Shown here: in pieces, positions 9,086 to 16,771 of the stretch
Layout of the letters: each line of letters begins with the position of its first letter
How positions within the stretch are numbered: position 1 is the stretch's first letter
Assembly: GCA_021014945.1 (NCBI GenBank)
Contig: MU266754.1
Coordinates: 1 to 16,771, forward strand
Direction of reading: 5' to 3'
From: Leucogyrophana mollusca
Lineage: Eukaryota; Basidiomycota; Agaricomycetes; Boletales
DNA: 16,771 nt
The notes under the pieces: model-generated
Database searches by the model: none
What the model was told of the DNA's origin: nothing
What the model saw: the letters and a program-made list of their open reading frames with translations, nothing else
Position numbers and translations under genes: made by a program

Positions 9086-9715
9086 CTTATCCGTGCATCC
9101 GGAAGCCTGGAAGGGGGAAGGCTTGTTGTGGGTGCTGAGTCCTATTGAATTAGCTCGTGAGCCTTGATCCACCATCAATGGGCGCTCCGCGATCTTTCCC
9201 GGGTCTTCAGACGAGCAACTATTGGAGGCGTCATAACGACGAGGAAGGGCTTATGTCGAAGTTGGTCGACTACGCTGTTCAAATGCGTGGGGCTATGAAG
9301 GCACACCGATCCAGCACCTTGGTACACATATAGCAAGCGTTAGGGATAGCCATGATGCCCGGACAGCACGAGCGTCGAGGACCGTGTCACCTTGGAAGAA
9401 TTGTCCCACCATTTATGTGTCATTTCCTCGGCGTAGACATCAGCAAAGGCATGTCGTGCAGGACACATAATCTTCATCAGATCTTCATCACCGAGTATCT
9501 TAGTACTTGACGGGCTTTATACTAGTAGGCGGGCGGCACAGCGACGAGCATGCTCGGTCGCGAGAGAGCATTGATTAGACCGTCGGCTTATCTGCGGGTT
9601 TCGGGGTGATCTGGTGACAAACGAGCTATCAGCTCTGAATCGTGACTGCAATGCTCGCCCAAGCCTGAGGTCATCGATCATATGCTATATGTAGCCTATA
9701 AGTTGGCTGGTTGGT
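9086..9715. other. 630-nt stretch with a small kinase scrap and short repeat
   Basis: 9228-9243 is a 16-base exact match to 11084-11099 in K2 exon 4 (codons around the ISRRYDA motif after DFG). Neighbouring bases also align loosely, so this is probably another fragment of a kinase copy, minus strand. An 11-base unit, ATCTTCATCAG/C, is repeated in tandem at 9470-9491. The minus strand is open from 9516 to 9340 and reads a protein-like KIMCPARHAFADVYAEE, but it has no start, no partner and no family I recognise. Nothing else is supported. Confidence 0.45.
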
Positions 9716-10345
9716 TCACCCCCAGCTGTTTTCCCACGACCAACTCGGAACCGACTCAAGGCTGCACCAGTGAGCACGAAAAATCAGAGGCCTCTTCTCG
9801 TGATGAAGATCGAGGCGATTCGTCCAACTTCTCGGCTTGTGCAGTAAATCATCACCAAGCCCGGGGCCTTCTTCAAGAGAGCGGCAACGGCCCCCAATTA
9901 TCCCCATCCCTCCAACGGTCACGGGCGGAAGTCGGTTCATGTATGGGACAAATTTGCCTTTTTCCGCCCCTCGAGCAGGCGCTACACCGGAATAAACGGT
10001 ACTTATCTGATTCGGAATCTAAGGAATGAGGTCTACTCATCAGAGCCTGCATATGGTCGACAGATGAATATCTCAGCCCCTCATACATTCCTCCATATCG
10101 CCTGCCATGCAGTATCTGACCCGCACTTTGCGATAATTGAGATGCCGAATTCCCTCGCCTTCGCCTCGCTCATTCATGGCGCAATGGAATGTCTCCGAAG
10201 GCTCTATGTGATGCGCTTGACATGGACAATACCAGCTTTCACACTGCTGCATGGCTCCGATAACGAAAATCTGTCTGGCACTACGATCAGAACTGTTTAT
10301 GGTCAGTTCTTTTGTGAGCTCGTTGCTAGACAGGTCCACTACCTC
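9716..10345 (+). repeat. U1: diverged duplicate of 15362-15953
   Basis: U1 and U2 align over about 600 nt, with shared strings such as TTTTCCCACGACC, GAAGATCGAGGCGATT, AACGGTCACGGGCG, ACACCGGAATAAACG and ACAGATGAATATCTCAGCCC. One plus-strand frame is conserved between them (VHVW, TGIN, RNLR, EVxxSE) and is open in U1 from about 9888 to 10372. However, in about 38 codons compared, the differences fall mostly at codon positions 1 and 2, not 3. That argues against selection on this protein. U1 also has a TAA upstream in the frame that is open in U2. Best read as a decayed repeat or pseudogene pair of unknown origin. Confidence 0.6.
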
Positions 10346-10640
10346 CAGTTTCTCTGCACTACCTGTTTTTAGCTGGGACTTGATCGTATTTAGGTAGCTG
10401 AGAGTCGGTGCAGTTCCAACTAGCAGCACGTAATAATAAGGGTTGGATAAGAGATAACTTAACAGGATGGTCGACCGGGGTCTTGGCGAGCGTGCGTTTC
10501 CAGGGTATGATTGAAGCGCTACAATCATTCTGACGCTTCCTTAAGGTTATTGAAGTAGGTCCAGCGCACGCATATGATCATAAGGTGTGGCATTTAGATC
10601 CATGGTAACTGATAAAGCTCTGTAGAAATCTGGACAGTGG
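10346..10640. other. 3' flank of kinase K2
   Basis: This is the interval between U1 and the K2 stop codon. 10540-10640 is shared with the left part of relic R1 (for example ATCATAAGG-GTGGC followed by ATCCATGGTA versus ACCCATGGTA), so it travels with the kinase as its 3' flank. A minus-strand frame (10528-10073) is open across it but runs through U1 and has no conserved counterpart in U2. No gene is called. Confidence 0.5.
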
Positions 10641-12025
10641 TCAGACGGGTACCGCAGGTACACCTCCGACAATGAATTTCGCGCGACGCGCCCAATGACC
10701 TGCTCCGCGAAAGAACCCTGAAATAGCGTCCTCCTTCTTGTCGACGACACGCGAACGCAGTTTCCAGCTGCTGAGCCCTTTACGAATCGCGTCGAAGCGG
10801 GACACTACATCATCCATTGTAGGGCGTTTGTTGGGGTCATCTTGCACCATGTCAGCGATCAACGGCTCCAAAAACTCGAGGCCAACTTGCGTCTGGAATG
10901 GCGTTACTTGAAGCACTCTGGAGACAAAGGCAGTAACGTACTCGGAGAAATTCCCCTCTGATGAGACTGCCGATATAATAAACGTCGGTTGGAAACGGAT
11001 TGCGGGGCTGATTTGACATCTGGAACTCGGGCACGGTTTTATCACCTCCCCAAATCGGATCTTCCAATGGATTGTGCTCGGACGCGTCATAACGACGAGA
11101 TATCCCGAAGTCAATGAGGAAATATTTTGGCGGTCTCTGCGTACGAGTGTAGTGTCTCGCATAACCACTGAAATCACGTTTTAGACGTGGTTGGTAAGGG
11201 TGATACGGATCAATAAATAGGGAGCTCGCATCCATCATGACGTTTAACCTCATACAATCCCTGTTGTATGTCAGAACCGAACATGACAGGCGGGTGGCAT
11301 TAAGACCGCTCACCGGTGAGCAACATGATGCATGTGCATGAAATGTAGTCCCTGCAGACATTTGAGTGTGTAAATCAGAATACAAAATTGCATAGCTCAC
11401 CTCGAAAAGTTGGCGAAGGCACTCCACCACTTCGCCAACAGTATCAAACCGTGGGTCGGAGTACGTTCGTAGCAATGGCATAACGAGGAGGACACTGTCT
11501 TTGTCATCCGGTAGCTGAAGGACTTGATAGATGGGAACGCAGTGATTGGCAGGATCGGAAGCCACGGGTTCGGACGAGAAATATTGACCAATGTCGACTT
11601 CGTGAGGGTGAATCGACTTTTGGACGATTTTTAACGTGACAAAAGCTCCGTCAGCCACGCGTGTTGCATCCAAAACGCTACTACGCTGATTGAGGTGCTT
11701 CTCAGCACTCACCATGCTCTCTAGAGTGTCAAGGACGTACCCGAGGAACCTGGCCATCCTCACACTTATACCATTTCTTTTTACTTGCCTTCCATGACGG
11801 GATCCACTCTGGAGCGTACCGAGCGCGGAGGAGGTAGCCCTGGTTCTTGAGCCACTTGTAGTGATTGTGCCACCAGAGTTCGCCTTCACCAAGCACCTCT
11901 GGAGTAGTGACTTTGGGGGTGTCACCGTGGATTGCGCGCTCTACCCTGGCGACAGCGGCTTTATGTCTTGCGACCTCGGTAGCTTCCTTCGCCTTCTCGT
12001 CGCTGCGTTTGTTTGAGGTAGGCAT
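10641..12025 (-). CDS. Kinase K2: paralogue of K1, 392 aa, five exons
   Basis: Minus-strand exons: 12025-11741, 11685-11401, 11351-11314, 11260-10942, 10892-10641; introns 49-55 nt. Exon lengths 285, 285, 38, 319 and 252 nt nearly equal those of K1 (288, 285, 38, 319, 261), and all intron phases agree. Motifs in order: basic helical N-terminus, GEGELWW (46-52), APEWIPSW, VLDATRVADGAFVTLK with Lys114, catalytic HRDCMRLN (H202, D204, N209), DFG (253-255), GGDKTVPEF, NPFPTDVYYIG and the C-terminal helix KGLSSWKLRSRVVDK. The key catalytic residues are present; no glycine loop is visible. Around DFG, K1 and K2 differ mostly at third codon positions, so both have been under purifying selection. The start ATG sits in CACCATG. 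Transcribed away from gene B. Substrate and pathway unknown. Confidence 0.88.
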
Positions 12026-12646
12026 GGTGTGGAAGGAACGAGGTCTCCCTAACCTGAGCGCAGTGTACAAATTTTGCCAAATATACGCCCATAATGGTAT
12101 ATTAGAATTGTAATTAGAATTAGAATAGAATGGCCCTCTTTGGTAAGTTACTTTCGAACACCGCGATATCCTTCGATCCCAGTTCCCGAGTTATTTTGTT
12201 GATTTTGTAACGCGGTCGGCCGTATCACAGCTGTAAAACCACAAGGGCTAGTGTGGCTGCAACACGTCTCATGATTTCTGAATCTCATTCCGCCATGTTA
12301 TGACCGCCATTTCACGTGGCACCGCTCGGGTTTCCTTTCGGTTTTGTTGAATACACGAGTTGATGCGGTCCTATGACAACATACACATCTGCAGCACCGA
12401 GTAGTAAATTTACAATGAACACCGAAAGTGCTTGGCGGCTGGGGGTTTCGGGGGCCTGATGAAGATCTTGGAAGAAATGTTGGTGTAGAAACAGTAATTG
12501 TGAGTGCAACAATCTTATCAGTCTGAAATCCTCGTCCACTGTAAAATTTTGTACACGGTGTACCGTGACATAATCTCTTTCACAATAGTATTTATGGGTT
12601 GCAAATCGTAAGAGTTTCCTCACATCCTCGCCCGCTTTTCATCACC
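12026..12646. promoter_or_regulatory. Divergent intergenic region between kinase K2 and gene B
   Basis: This 621-nt interval separates the K2 and B start codons. TATTTATG at 12589-12596 is about 50 nt upstream of the B start and is a possible TATA element. On the minus strand GTATATTTGG (about 12086-12077) is about 60 nt upstream of K2. GTACAC-G-GTGTAC at 12551-12563 is a short inverted repeat. 12100-12131 is an imperfect AATTAG tandem repeat. A minus-strand frame (12623-12312) begins with GTG and is not supported as a gene. Confidence 0.5.
12100..12131. repeat. Imperfect AATTAG/TAGAAT tandem repeat
   Basis: TTAGAATTGTAATTAGAATT is followed by AGAATAGAAT: about five copies of a 5-6 base A/T-rich unit, close to the presumed core promoter of K2. 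It is a simple repeat, and any promoter role is inference. Confidence 0.6.
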
Positions 12647-13855
12647 ATGCGTCAGAGTCGCCAGACAGCCGTAGTTGATACTCCACTGGGGTCTGCGAGC
12701 AACTACCCTGCCGAGCTTTTGATGAGGCGCAAACCTCCTAAGGGTTCTTTCCGCATAGGAGAACTATACCTTCGAGTGACCATCGACGAGCTCGAGAAGA
12801 TGGTACCCAAGGGTCGACAGCCCCACATGGGTTCAACATTTGAGAAGGATATCAGCTCCGCGAAGGAGCGATACGACCTGTGAGTCCAGTTTCCGGGTCT
12901 CTGCTCTGTTGACCTTAACGGGTGCCTAGCTTGATGTTGGAGAAGGACGACATCGAGAATGCACTGTCATCAATGAACCCGTGGAAAAGATTTTGGGAGG
13001 GACGTCGCGAAAGCCGGCGCTTCATGGAAGCGGCGGAAATCCTTTTACGTGACACCCAAGCAAGCAATCCGCCATTACTGATGCTACATATCTACTAACG
13101 GACTTCTTAGACGACGTCCGACATGATCAAAAGGGCTTGTACATCCATCCCGTCGACGGAGATCTCGCCTGTGGCAGGTATGTTTGCCCACACGAACTGT
13201 GCGATTACTATCGTCGTGGCTCAAAAGTGTGTAGATGGAAGCGTGGGCCCTGATGAACGCGTTTCTGGGGTTGCCCTAAACGGTCCCTTCAACGACGAGC
13301 TTGTAACAGCTATGTCTGGAATTGCTAGTTTCGTCGTTTCGCGAACCGATATATTCACCGACCCCTTCGCAGATGGTGCCGAGTTGTGTAGGGTTGACAA
13401 TTTCCATACCTCAGACCCGAGCTGATATAGTTACCACAGCGGTCGATGACGCTGCCGCAGGATCCAGCAATCGATCAATGTGCACTTCCACCGGCGCTTC
13501 TTCATCGGACGTTGGCTGGTCTGCGAGCACCCAACCGGAAGTTCCTTCGACCAGTTCGGGTACAAGACCCATGACCCAAAACTTCTACCTCATGCCAAAC
13601 AGCATCATCGCCGGCCCAAACTCAACTGTTAGTAACCCAACACTGAATAATGGTGGGAAATACAACCGTGGAGGGAGTCAGTCCCATTTCCATCATCCCT
13701 GCTCCCAGTTCACTCCTAACAAAATCATTGCAGTCGTATACCAGCAAGTAGTAATCCCATCAGAGCCACCGGACAATAATACTTCGCCTCCCCTTACTGC
13801 CTCCCTATGTGAACTCGCGGTCGGTGATAATGACACCCTTCAGATATCCGGCTAG
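12647..13855 (+). CDS. Gene B: paralogue of A, about 312 aa (or 206 aa), divergent partner of kinase K2
   Basis: Exons 12647-12879, 12930-13059 and 13111-13177 are well supported. Intron 1 (GTGAGT, 50 nt) and intron 3 (GTATGT, 57 nt, acceptor at 13234) are GT-AG. Intron 2 (13060-13110) starts with GCAAGC and has a perfect CTACTAAC branch site, so it is GC-AG. From 13235 there are two endings. Reading through stops at 13425 (206 aa). Splicing GTAACA at 13303 to CCTCAG at 13414 (112 nt) continues to 13855 (312 aa), close to A's 294 aa, with a Ser/Thr/Pro/Asn-rich tail like A's disordered tail. I prefer the longer form. Family core: TPLGS, FRIGELYLRVTIDELEKM, DISSAKERYDL, RRFMEAAEILLRDTQ, TSDMIKRA. 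Helix-rich, no catalytic motif, no signal peptide. Function unknown. Confidence 0.7.
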
Positions 13856-13971
13856 CGACAATCCTCGCGCCGGATTCTGCCGTGACCTTGGACTCTTTCT
13901 TGTGATACCCAACAGTCAATTTGTAGCGATAATTTACTTAGGCATAACATGGCATCTGTCTCCATAACAGT

Positions 13972-14500
13972 TTATTTCTTTGGGCGATATAAAATCTCAG
14001 TTGGCCGTTCAGCATCAGATACTTTAATTGCCTGAGTGATACCAGGGTTAGACCGCCAGAGTAAAATAAATACCGTCGGACTTACCACTGCATTGCATGG
14101 TTTGTACCCATGGACCCACAAGGTCAAACTGCAAAGTTCTGTCAACGAGTGTGAGCCCACAACTCGGCGCCAAATATATGTACTTGACGTTGTTTCGTTT
14201 CCGTCCACTAACTTACGCGCGCTGGTCTGTCGAACTACTGTCTAATTTGTCTTGCTGGGATTAACCCCACGACCTTCGACTGCCCGCAGAGGGATCACAT
14301 CGACCGTGATGCCGATCACCAGGTTCGATAGGGTGACAGCGATGTCTAAGAGTTACTATGTGAACATGATGCATAATTATAATAAGTTACGGCTTTCGAG
14401 CTAGAAATAATCCAGTTCAAGCAAGTACTTACCACTTACCAGCGGCGCGTAAACTATGCCTTTCTCCTTGTTCCGAACCGGGCAGGAGGTCGTTATTTGC
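13972..14500 (-). CDS. W2: unrecognised gene, 3' exons clear, 5' part uncertain
   Basis: The last two coding exons on the minus strand are reasonably clear. An exon ending YIWRRVVGSHSLTELC then LTLWVHGYKPCNAV (down to 14086) is joined by a 54-nt GT-AG intron (14032-14085, donor GTAAGT, branch TCTAACCC) to AIKVSDAERPTEILYRPKK and a stop at 13972. Further upstream on the same strand, about 14480-14440 reads VRNKEKGIVYAPL up to a GTAAGT donor, and about 14350-14250 reads LDIAVTLSNLVIGITVDVIPL. Both look coding, but I could not join them with confidence, and no start codon is fixed. W1 (8620-9085) is a degenerate copy. I do not recognise the family. The copy may itself be partial. Confidence 0.42.
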
Positions 14501-14644
14501 TTCTAAATTGCACGATGCGACCGACAGGGTGATATGAATAGAGCTCACATGGACACTGGACACGCGAATGTCGTTAGTCCACGTCAGATTGGTCTTACGG
14601 ACCGTTGAGTGAGCTTTCCGCGCCTGGGGCCCTGAGAGCCGCCA

Positions 14645-14899
14645 ATGAGCGGTCCGCGTTTGGTGTCACTAAAAAGTAAGCTTGAAGATGCTAGCGATGT
14701 GTGGACTACAAGTCTGCGAAGTGGGGGAAAGAAGGCATTTGTGAATGGGCTGCAAGAATCGATGAAAGAGCATGCCATATGTAAAAAATGCGACGACAAA
14801 ATAAAACAATCGATGGTGTGTCAAGAGGGAGGAAACTACGCACGGCTAACTCCACGCAAAAAGAGCCCAATACATCAATTCGGCACCCCCAGACGATAA
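14645..14899 (+). CDS. Possible small Lys-rich protein with CxxC motif, 84 aa (low confidence)
   Basis: An ATG-initiated uninterrupted frame encodes a basic, polar protein. It contains HAICKKCDDKIKQSMVC, one CxxC and a further Cys, not enough for a classical zinc finger. The stop codon runs straight into an A tract (14897-14905). No paralogue is present in the window, and an 84-codon frame can occur by chance. It lies between W2 and kinase relic R2, where K2 has its 3' flank. It may be a real small gene, a retroposed fragment or noise. Confidence 0.25.
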   Translation: MSGPRLVSLKSKLEDASDVWTTSLRSGGKKAFVNGLQESMKEHAICKKCDDKIKQSMVCQEGGNYARLTPRKKSPIHQFGTPRR

Positions 14900-14910
14900 A
14901 AAAAAATACA

Positions 14911-15335
14911 CGACGCGTCCAATGAGCAGCACCGCGGAAAAGGTCCCCGATGAGGCTGGCCTCGCCCTTGGAATCGCGCATCATCCGCGGCTGACACGGG
15001 TGGAAGCTATTGATGTAGAGTTCCTTCACGTCCATGTGATGTTGAGGTTCATGCAGTCGTTAGATCGGGATGTCAGCGAAATTGCCGCTACGCATTGTTG
15101 ATGAAGTCGAGCTTACCGATGGGCGACATGATGCTAGTATATGAATTGCATGCCCCGATGTTTTCATACGAGTCCTGCATGAAAAACTCACCTTGAATAA
15201 CTAATGGAAACACTACGACCTAAAAAACGCGGGCCAGAACTGTCTCTCAAAGGGGGCAGGACTAGCAGCATGTCGTCGTTGTGGTCAGGACACTAATGAC
15301 CGGTACACGGTGCTTCCGAATTTCAGTGTGACTTC
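14911..15335 (-). pseudogene. R2: relic of the kinase facing gene C
   Basis: Minus strand. 15037-14965 reads MDVKELYINSFHPCQPR, matching MDASSLFIDPYHPYQPR of K2 exon 4. It is then fused directly to the last-exon motif GDLFRGAAHWTRR (K2: GFFRGAGHWARR) by loss of about 440 nt including DFG. To the right, 15115-15195 keeps recognisable remains of introns 2 and 3 and exon 3 (ACATGATGC, TGCATGAAAAACTCACCT), and 15240-15310 resembles exon 2. Retained intron sequence shows it is a DNA duplicate, not a processed copy. Its breakpoint differs from R1's. If intact it would have been transcribed away from gene C, as K2 is from B. Confidence 0.75.
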
Positions 15336-15361
15336 AGCACCCAGTACATATGGACTCGAGT

Positions 15362-15953
15362 TCGCTCCAGTGCTCCCCGTCAACTATTTTCCCACGACCG
15401 AACCGACCGAAAACCCAAGGTCAACCTGAAGGTCTCGGGCCCGCCTTTTCTCGTTACGAAGATCGAGGCGATTTGTCCAGCTTATTGGCGTGTGCGGCAA
15501 ACCATCACCAGGCCCGGAGACTCTTGGAATCATTTTCAAGAGAGCGACGATGGTTACTTCCCAACCTTCCCTCTAACGGTCACGGGCGTAGTTCATGTAT
15601 GGGCCGAGGTTTACCTTCTCTGTCCCTCGAATAGGCCCTGCACCGGAATAAACGATATCAGTCTGACTCGGAATCTTAGGGATGAGGTCCACCCATCAGA
15701 GTTGACAGATGAATATCTCAGCCCTTCTTACATTCCTCCGAGTCGCCTGCCGCGCAATCTTCGATCGCCACGCACCTTGGGAGCGGCTACATGGATTACT
15801 ACCGGACCCGTAATTGGTGAAAGAAGTAATCTCCTCGCCTTCACGTTGCTCATTTTCTACCCAACAGAGGCCCAACGATCAGAAGCAGAGCTGTTTACGG
15901 TCAGTATTTTTTTGTAAATGGGTTGCTAAACAGGTTCGCTGCCTCGGGGATCA
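15362..15953 (+). repeat. U2: diverged duplicate of U1
   Basis: This is the partner of 9716-10345. The plus-strand frame here is open longer (about 15450-15917), passing through VRQTITRPGDSW, VHVWAEVYLLCPSNRPCTGIN and LTRNLRDEVHPSE, which superficially resembles a real exon. Because U1 and U2 differ mainly at first and second codon positions, I treat it as non-functional. It lies between relic R2 and gene C, inside what would be the divergent intergenic region of the third module. Confidence 0.6.
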
Positions 15954-16019
15954 ACATTCATGGACCATAGCTATTGTCCTCGGATTCTTCAGGCTTTCAC
16001 GTAAGTAAGCGAGACCGCT

Positions 16020-16180
16020 GTCAGGTAGAAGATTCGACGAGACATGCGGTCCAGGAAAAGAACAAAAGTTTGCGGCACTGTGTATGTGGGCGTCACTTCC
16101 CAGGGGTGCGTTGGGGTTCTCGGTCGCACTCTGTCGTACACCTCCTTAGGCAAAGTCGAACCGTATTCCTGTTTTGAATA
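16020..16180 (+). repeat. V2: diverged copy of V1
   Basis: Matches 7780-7920 (see V1): AAGATTCGACGA, GTGTATGTGGGCGT, GGTCGCACTCTGT and TTAGGCAAAGTC correspond in order to GTCGACGATGG, GTGTTTGTGGGCGT, GGTCGCACATCAT and TCAGGCAAAGTC. It lies directly after U2 and about 225 nt before the gene C start, so it may overlap the upstream regulatory DNA of C. 16181-16340 shows nothing I can identify. Confidence 0.5.
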
Positions 16181-16342
16181 GCTCCATACATCCGTGGATG
16201 CATCCGAGCAGTAATCGATGTCTTTTGTATTGTGCTATCTTGGCGACCTCTAAGGCGGTTTCTCTGCACAGCACAATTGCATGTTCGTGGTAACGATGGA
16301 CGCTTCGTTCTTTGAAAGGTAAGCCTTCCCGCATCCAAATGT

Positions 16343-16351
16343 ACATATAAG
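16343..16351 (+). promoter_or_regulatory. TATA-like core promoter element for gene C
   Basis: ACATATAAG lies about 55-60 nt upstream of the gene C start codon (16405). That leaves room for a start site about 30 nt downstream and a short leader, a common fungal layout. Sequence-only call. Confidence 0.45.
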
Positions 16352-16404
16352 CAGCCAGCCTCAATCCAAGATCAGCACATCACTCGTTCCATATTTTCAT
16401 CGTC

Positions 16405-16771
16405 ATGTCTGCAGCTCGCGGGACTTTCAACTCTTTTGAGAAGGGTGAAATATACGTGCAAGCATCGCTGGCCGAGCTCGAAAAATTAGAGCAAATGCTT
16501 CAGGGCGCTGCCATCAACGTTCAAGACGATATCGAGGCAGCGAAGAGGCAGTACGATCAGTGTGTCTTCTAGATATGGCGCCATGATTGCATCGTACTTA
16601 CCTACCTGTCATCAGGCTGGCTTTACAGAGGAGCGCACTCAAACGCCACCAGGAGACGACCACCTTCAATCCGGTGAAACATCTCGAGGCGTATAAAAAC
16701 ACGCGACAGTTTCATGCGGCTGCGAGGAGGCTTTACACATTGACTAAAGTAAGCCGCATTGGTATGACTCA
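16405..16771 (+). CDS. Gene C: third member of the A/B family (cut by the window end)
   Basis: Exons 16405-16559 and 16616-16748 are joined by a 56-nt GT-AG intron (GTGTGT...CATCAG). A further donor, GTAAGC, starts at 16749, and the rest lies outside the window. The visible 96 residues cover the family core: GEIYVQASLAELEKLEQML, then DDIEAAKRQYDQ, LALQRSALKRHQ, and TRQFHAAARRLYTLTK. The N-terminus is shorter than in A or B (about 13 residues before the core). Intron 1 interrupts the same place in phase 2 as in A and B, and intron 2 follows the same Lys/Gln in phase 0. The predicted structure is mostly helical and highly charged. Its head-to-head neighbour on the left is kinase relic R2, with U2 and V2 in between. 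Function unknown. Confidence 0.75.

Noticed and set aside
10073..10528. Long minus-strand frame opposite U1, with a leucine-rich-looking stretch.
   Set aside because: Not conserved in U2, no repeat pattern of a true LRR, and no splice support.
12312..12623. 103-codon minus-strand frame between K2 and gene B.
   Set aside because: Starts with GTG, has no paralogue in the matching interval of the other module, and lies in presumed promoter DNA.
1..16771. Searched for tRNA, rRNA, CRISPR arrays, transposase or reverse-transcriptase motifs and long terminal repeats.
   Set aside because: None found by eye; the repeats present are diverged pairs without recognisable termini.

Overview
The window looks like nuclear DNA of a filamentous basidiomycete, most likely an Agaricomycete. 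It is eukaryotic: every gene I could rebuild is cut by many short GT-AG introns (48-61 nt, one possibly 112 nt) with recognisable branch points, and one intron appears to be GC-AG. Protein resemblances (mitochondrial Hsp70, a C2-plus-membrane protein, expanded orphan kinases) point the same way. No rRNA, tRNA, CRISPR array or transposase/reverse-transcriptase gene was seen. All gene models come from reading splice sites and paralogue comparison by eye.

Layout, left to right. (1) 1-707: a broken 5' fragment of a mitochondrial Hsp70 gene (minus strand), with a perfect 9-bp hairpin beyond it. (2) 768-2664: a nine-exon minus-strand gene for a 484-residue protein with an N-terminal C2-like domain and about four C-terminal membrane segments. 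(3) 2665-4313: unassigned. (4) 4314-7338: a head-to-head pair, gene A (minus, unknown helical family) and kinase K1 (plus). (5) 7339-10640: repeats and relics: V1, kinase relic R1, W1, a tiny kinase scrap, U1. (6) 10641-13855: a second head-to-head pair, kinase K2 (minus) and gene B (plus). (7) 13972-16180: W2, an ORF with a CxxC motif, kinase relic R2 and repeats U2 and V2. (8) 16405-end: gene C (plus), a third member of the A/B family, cut by the window edge.

The main result is a recurring module: a kinase with an N-terminal GELWW motif, transcribed away from a short, helix-rich protein of unknown function. Two copies look intact, have about 600 nt between start codons, and lie in opposite orientations. 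A third has an intact-looking partner (C) facing a decayed kinase (R2). Exon structure is conserved within each family: K1 and K2 share all four intron positions and near-identical exon lengths, and A, B and C share intron positions and phases wherever visible. A shared divergent promoter and a functional link between kinase and partner are inferences from this arrangement. The surrounding U, V, W and R blocks are diverged duplicates, so the locus seems to grow and decay by segmental duplication.
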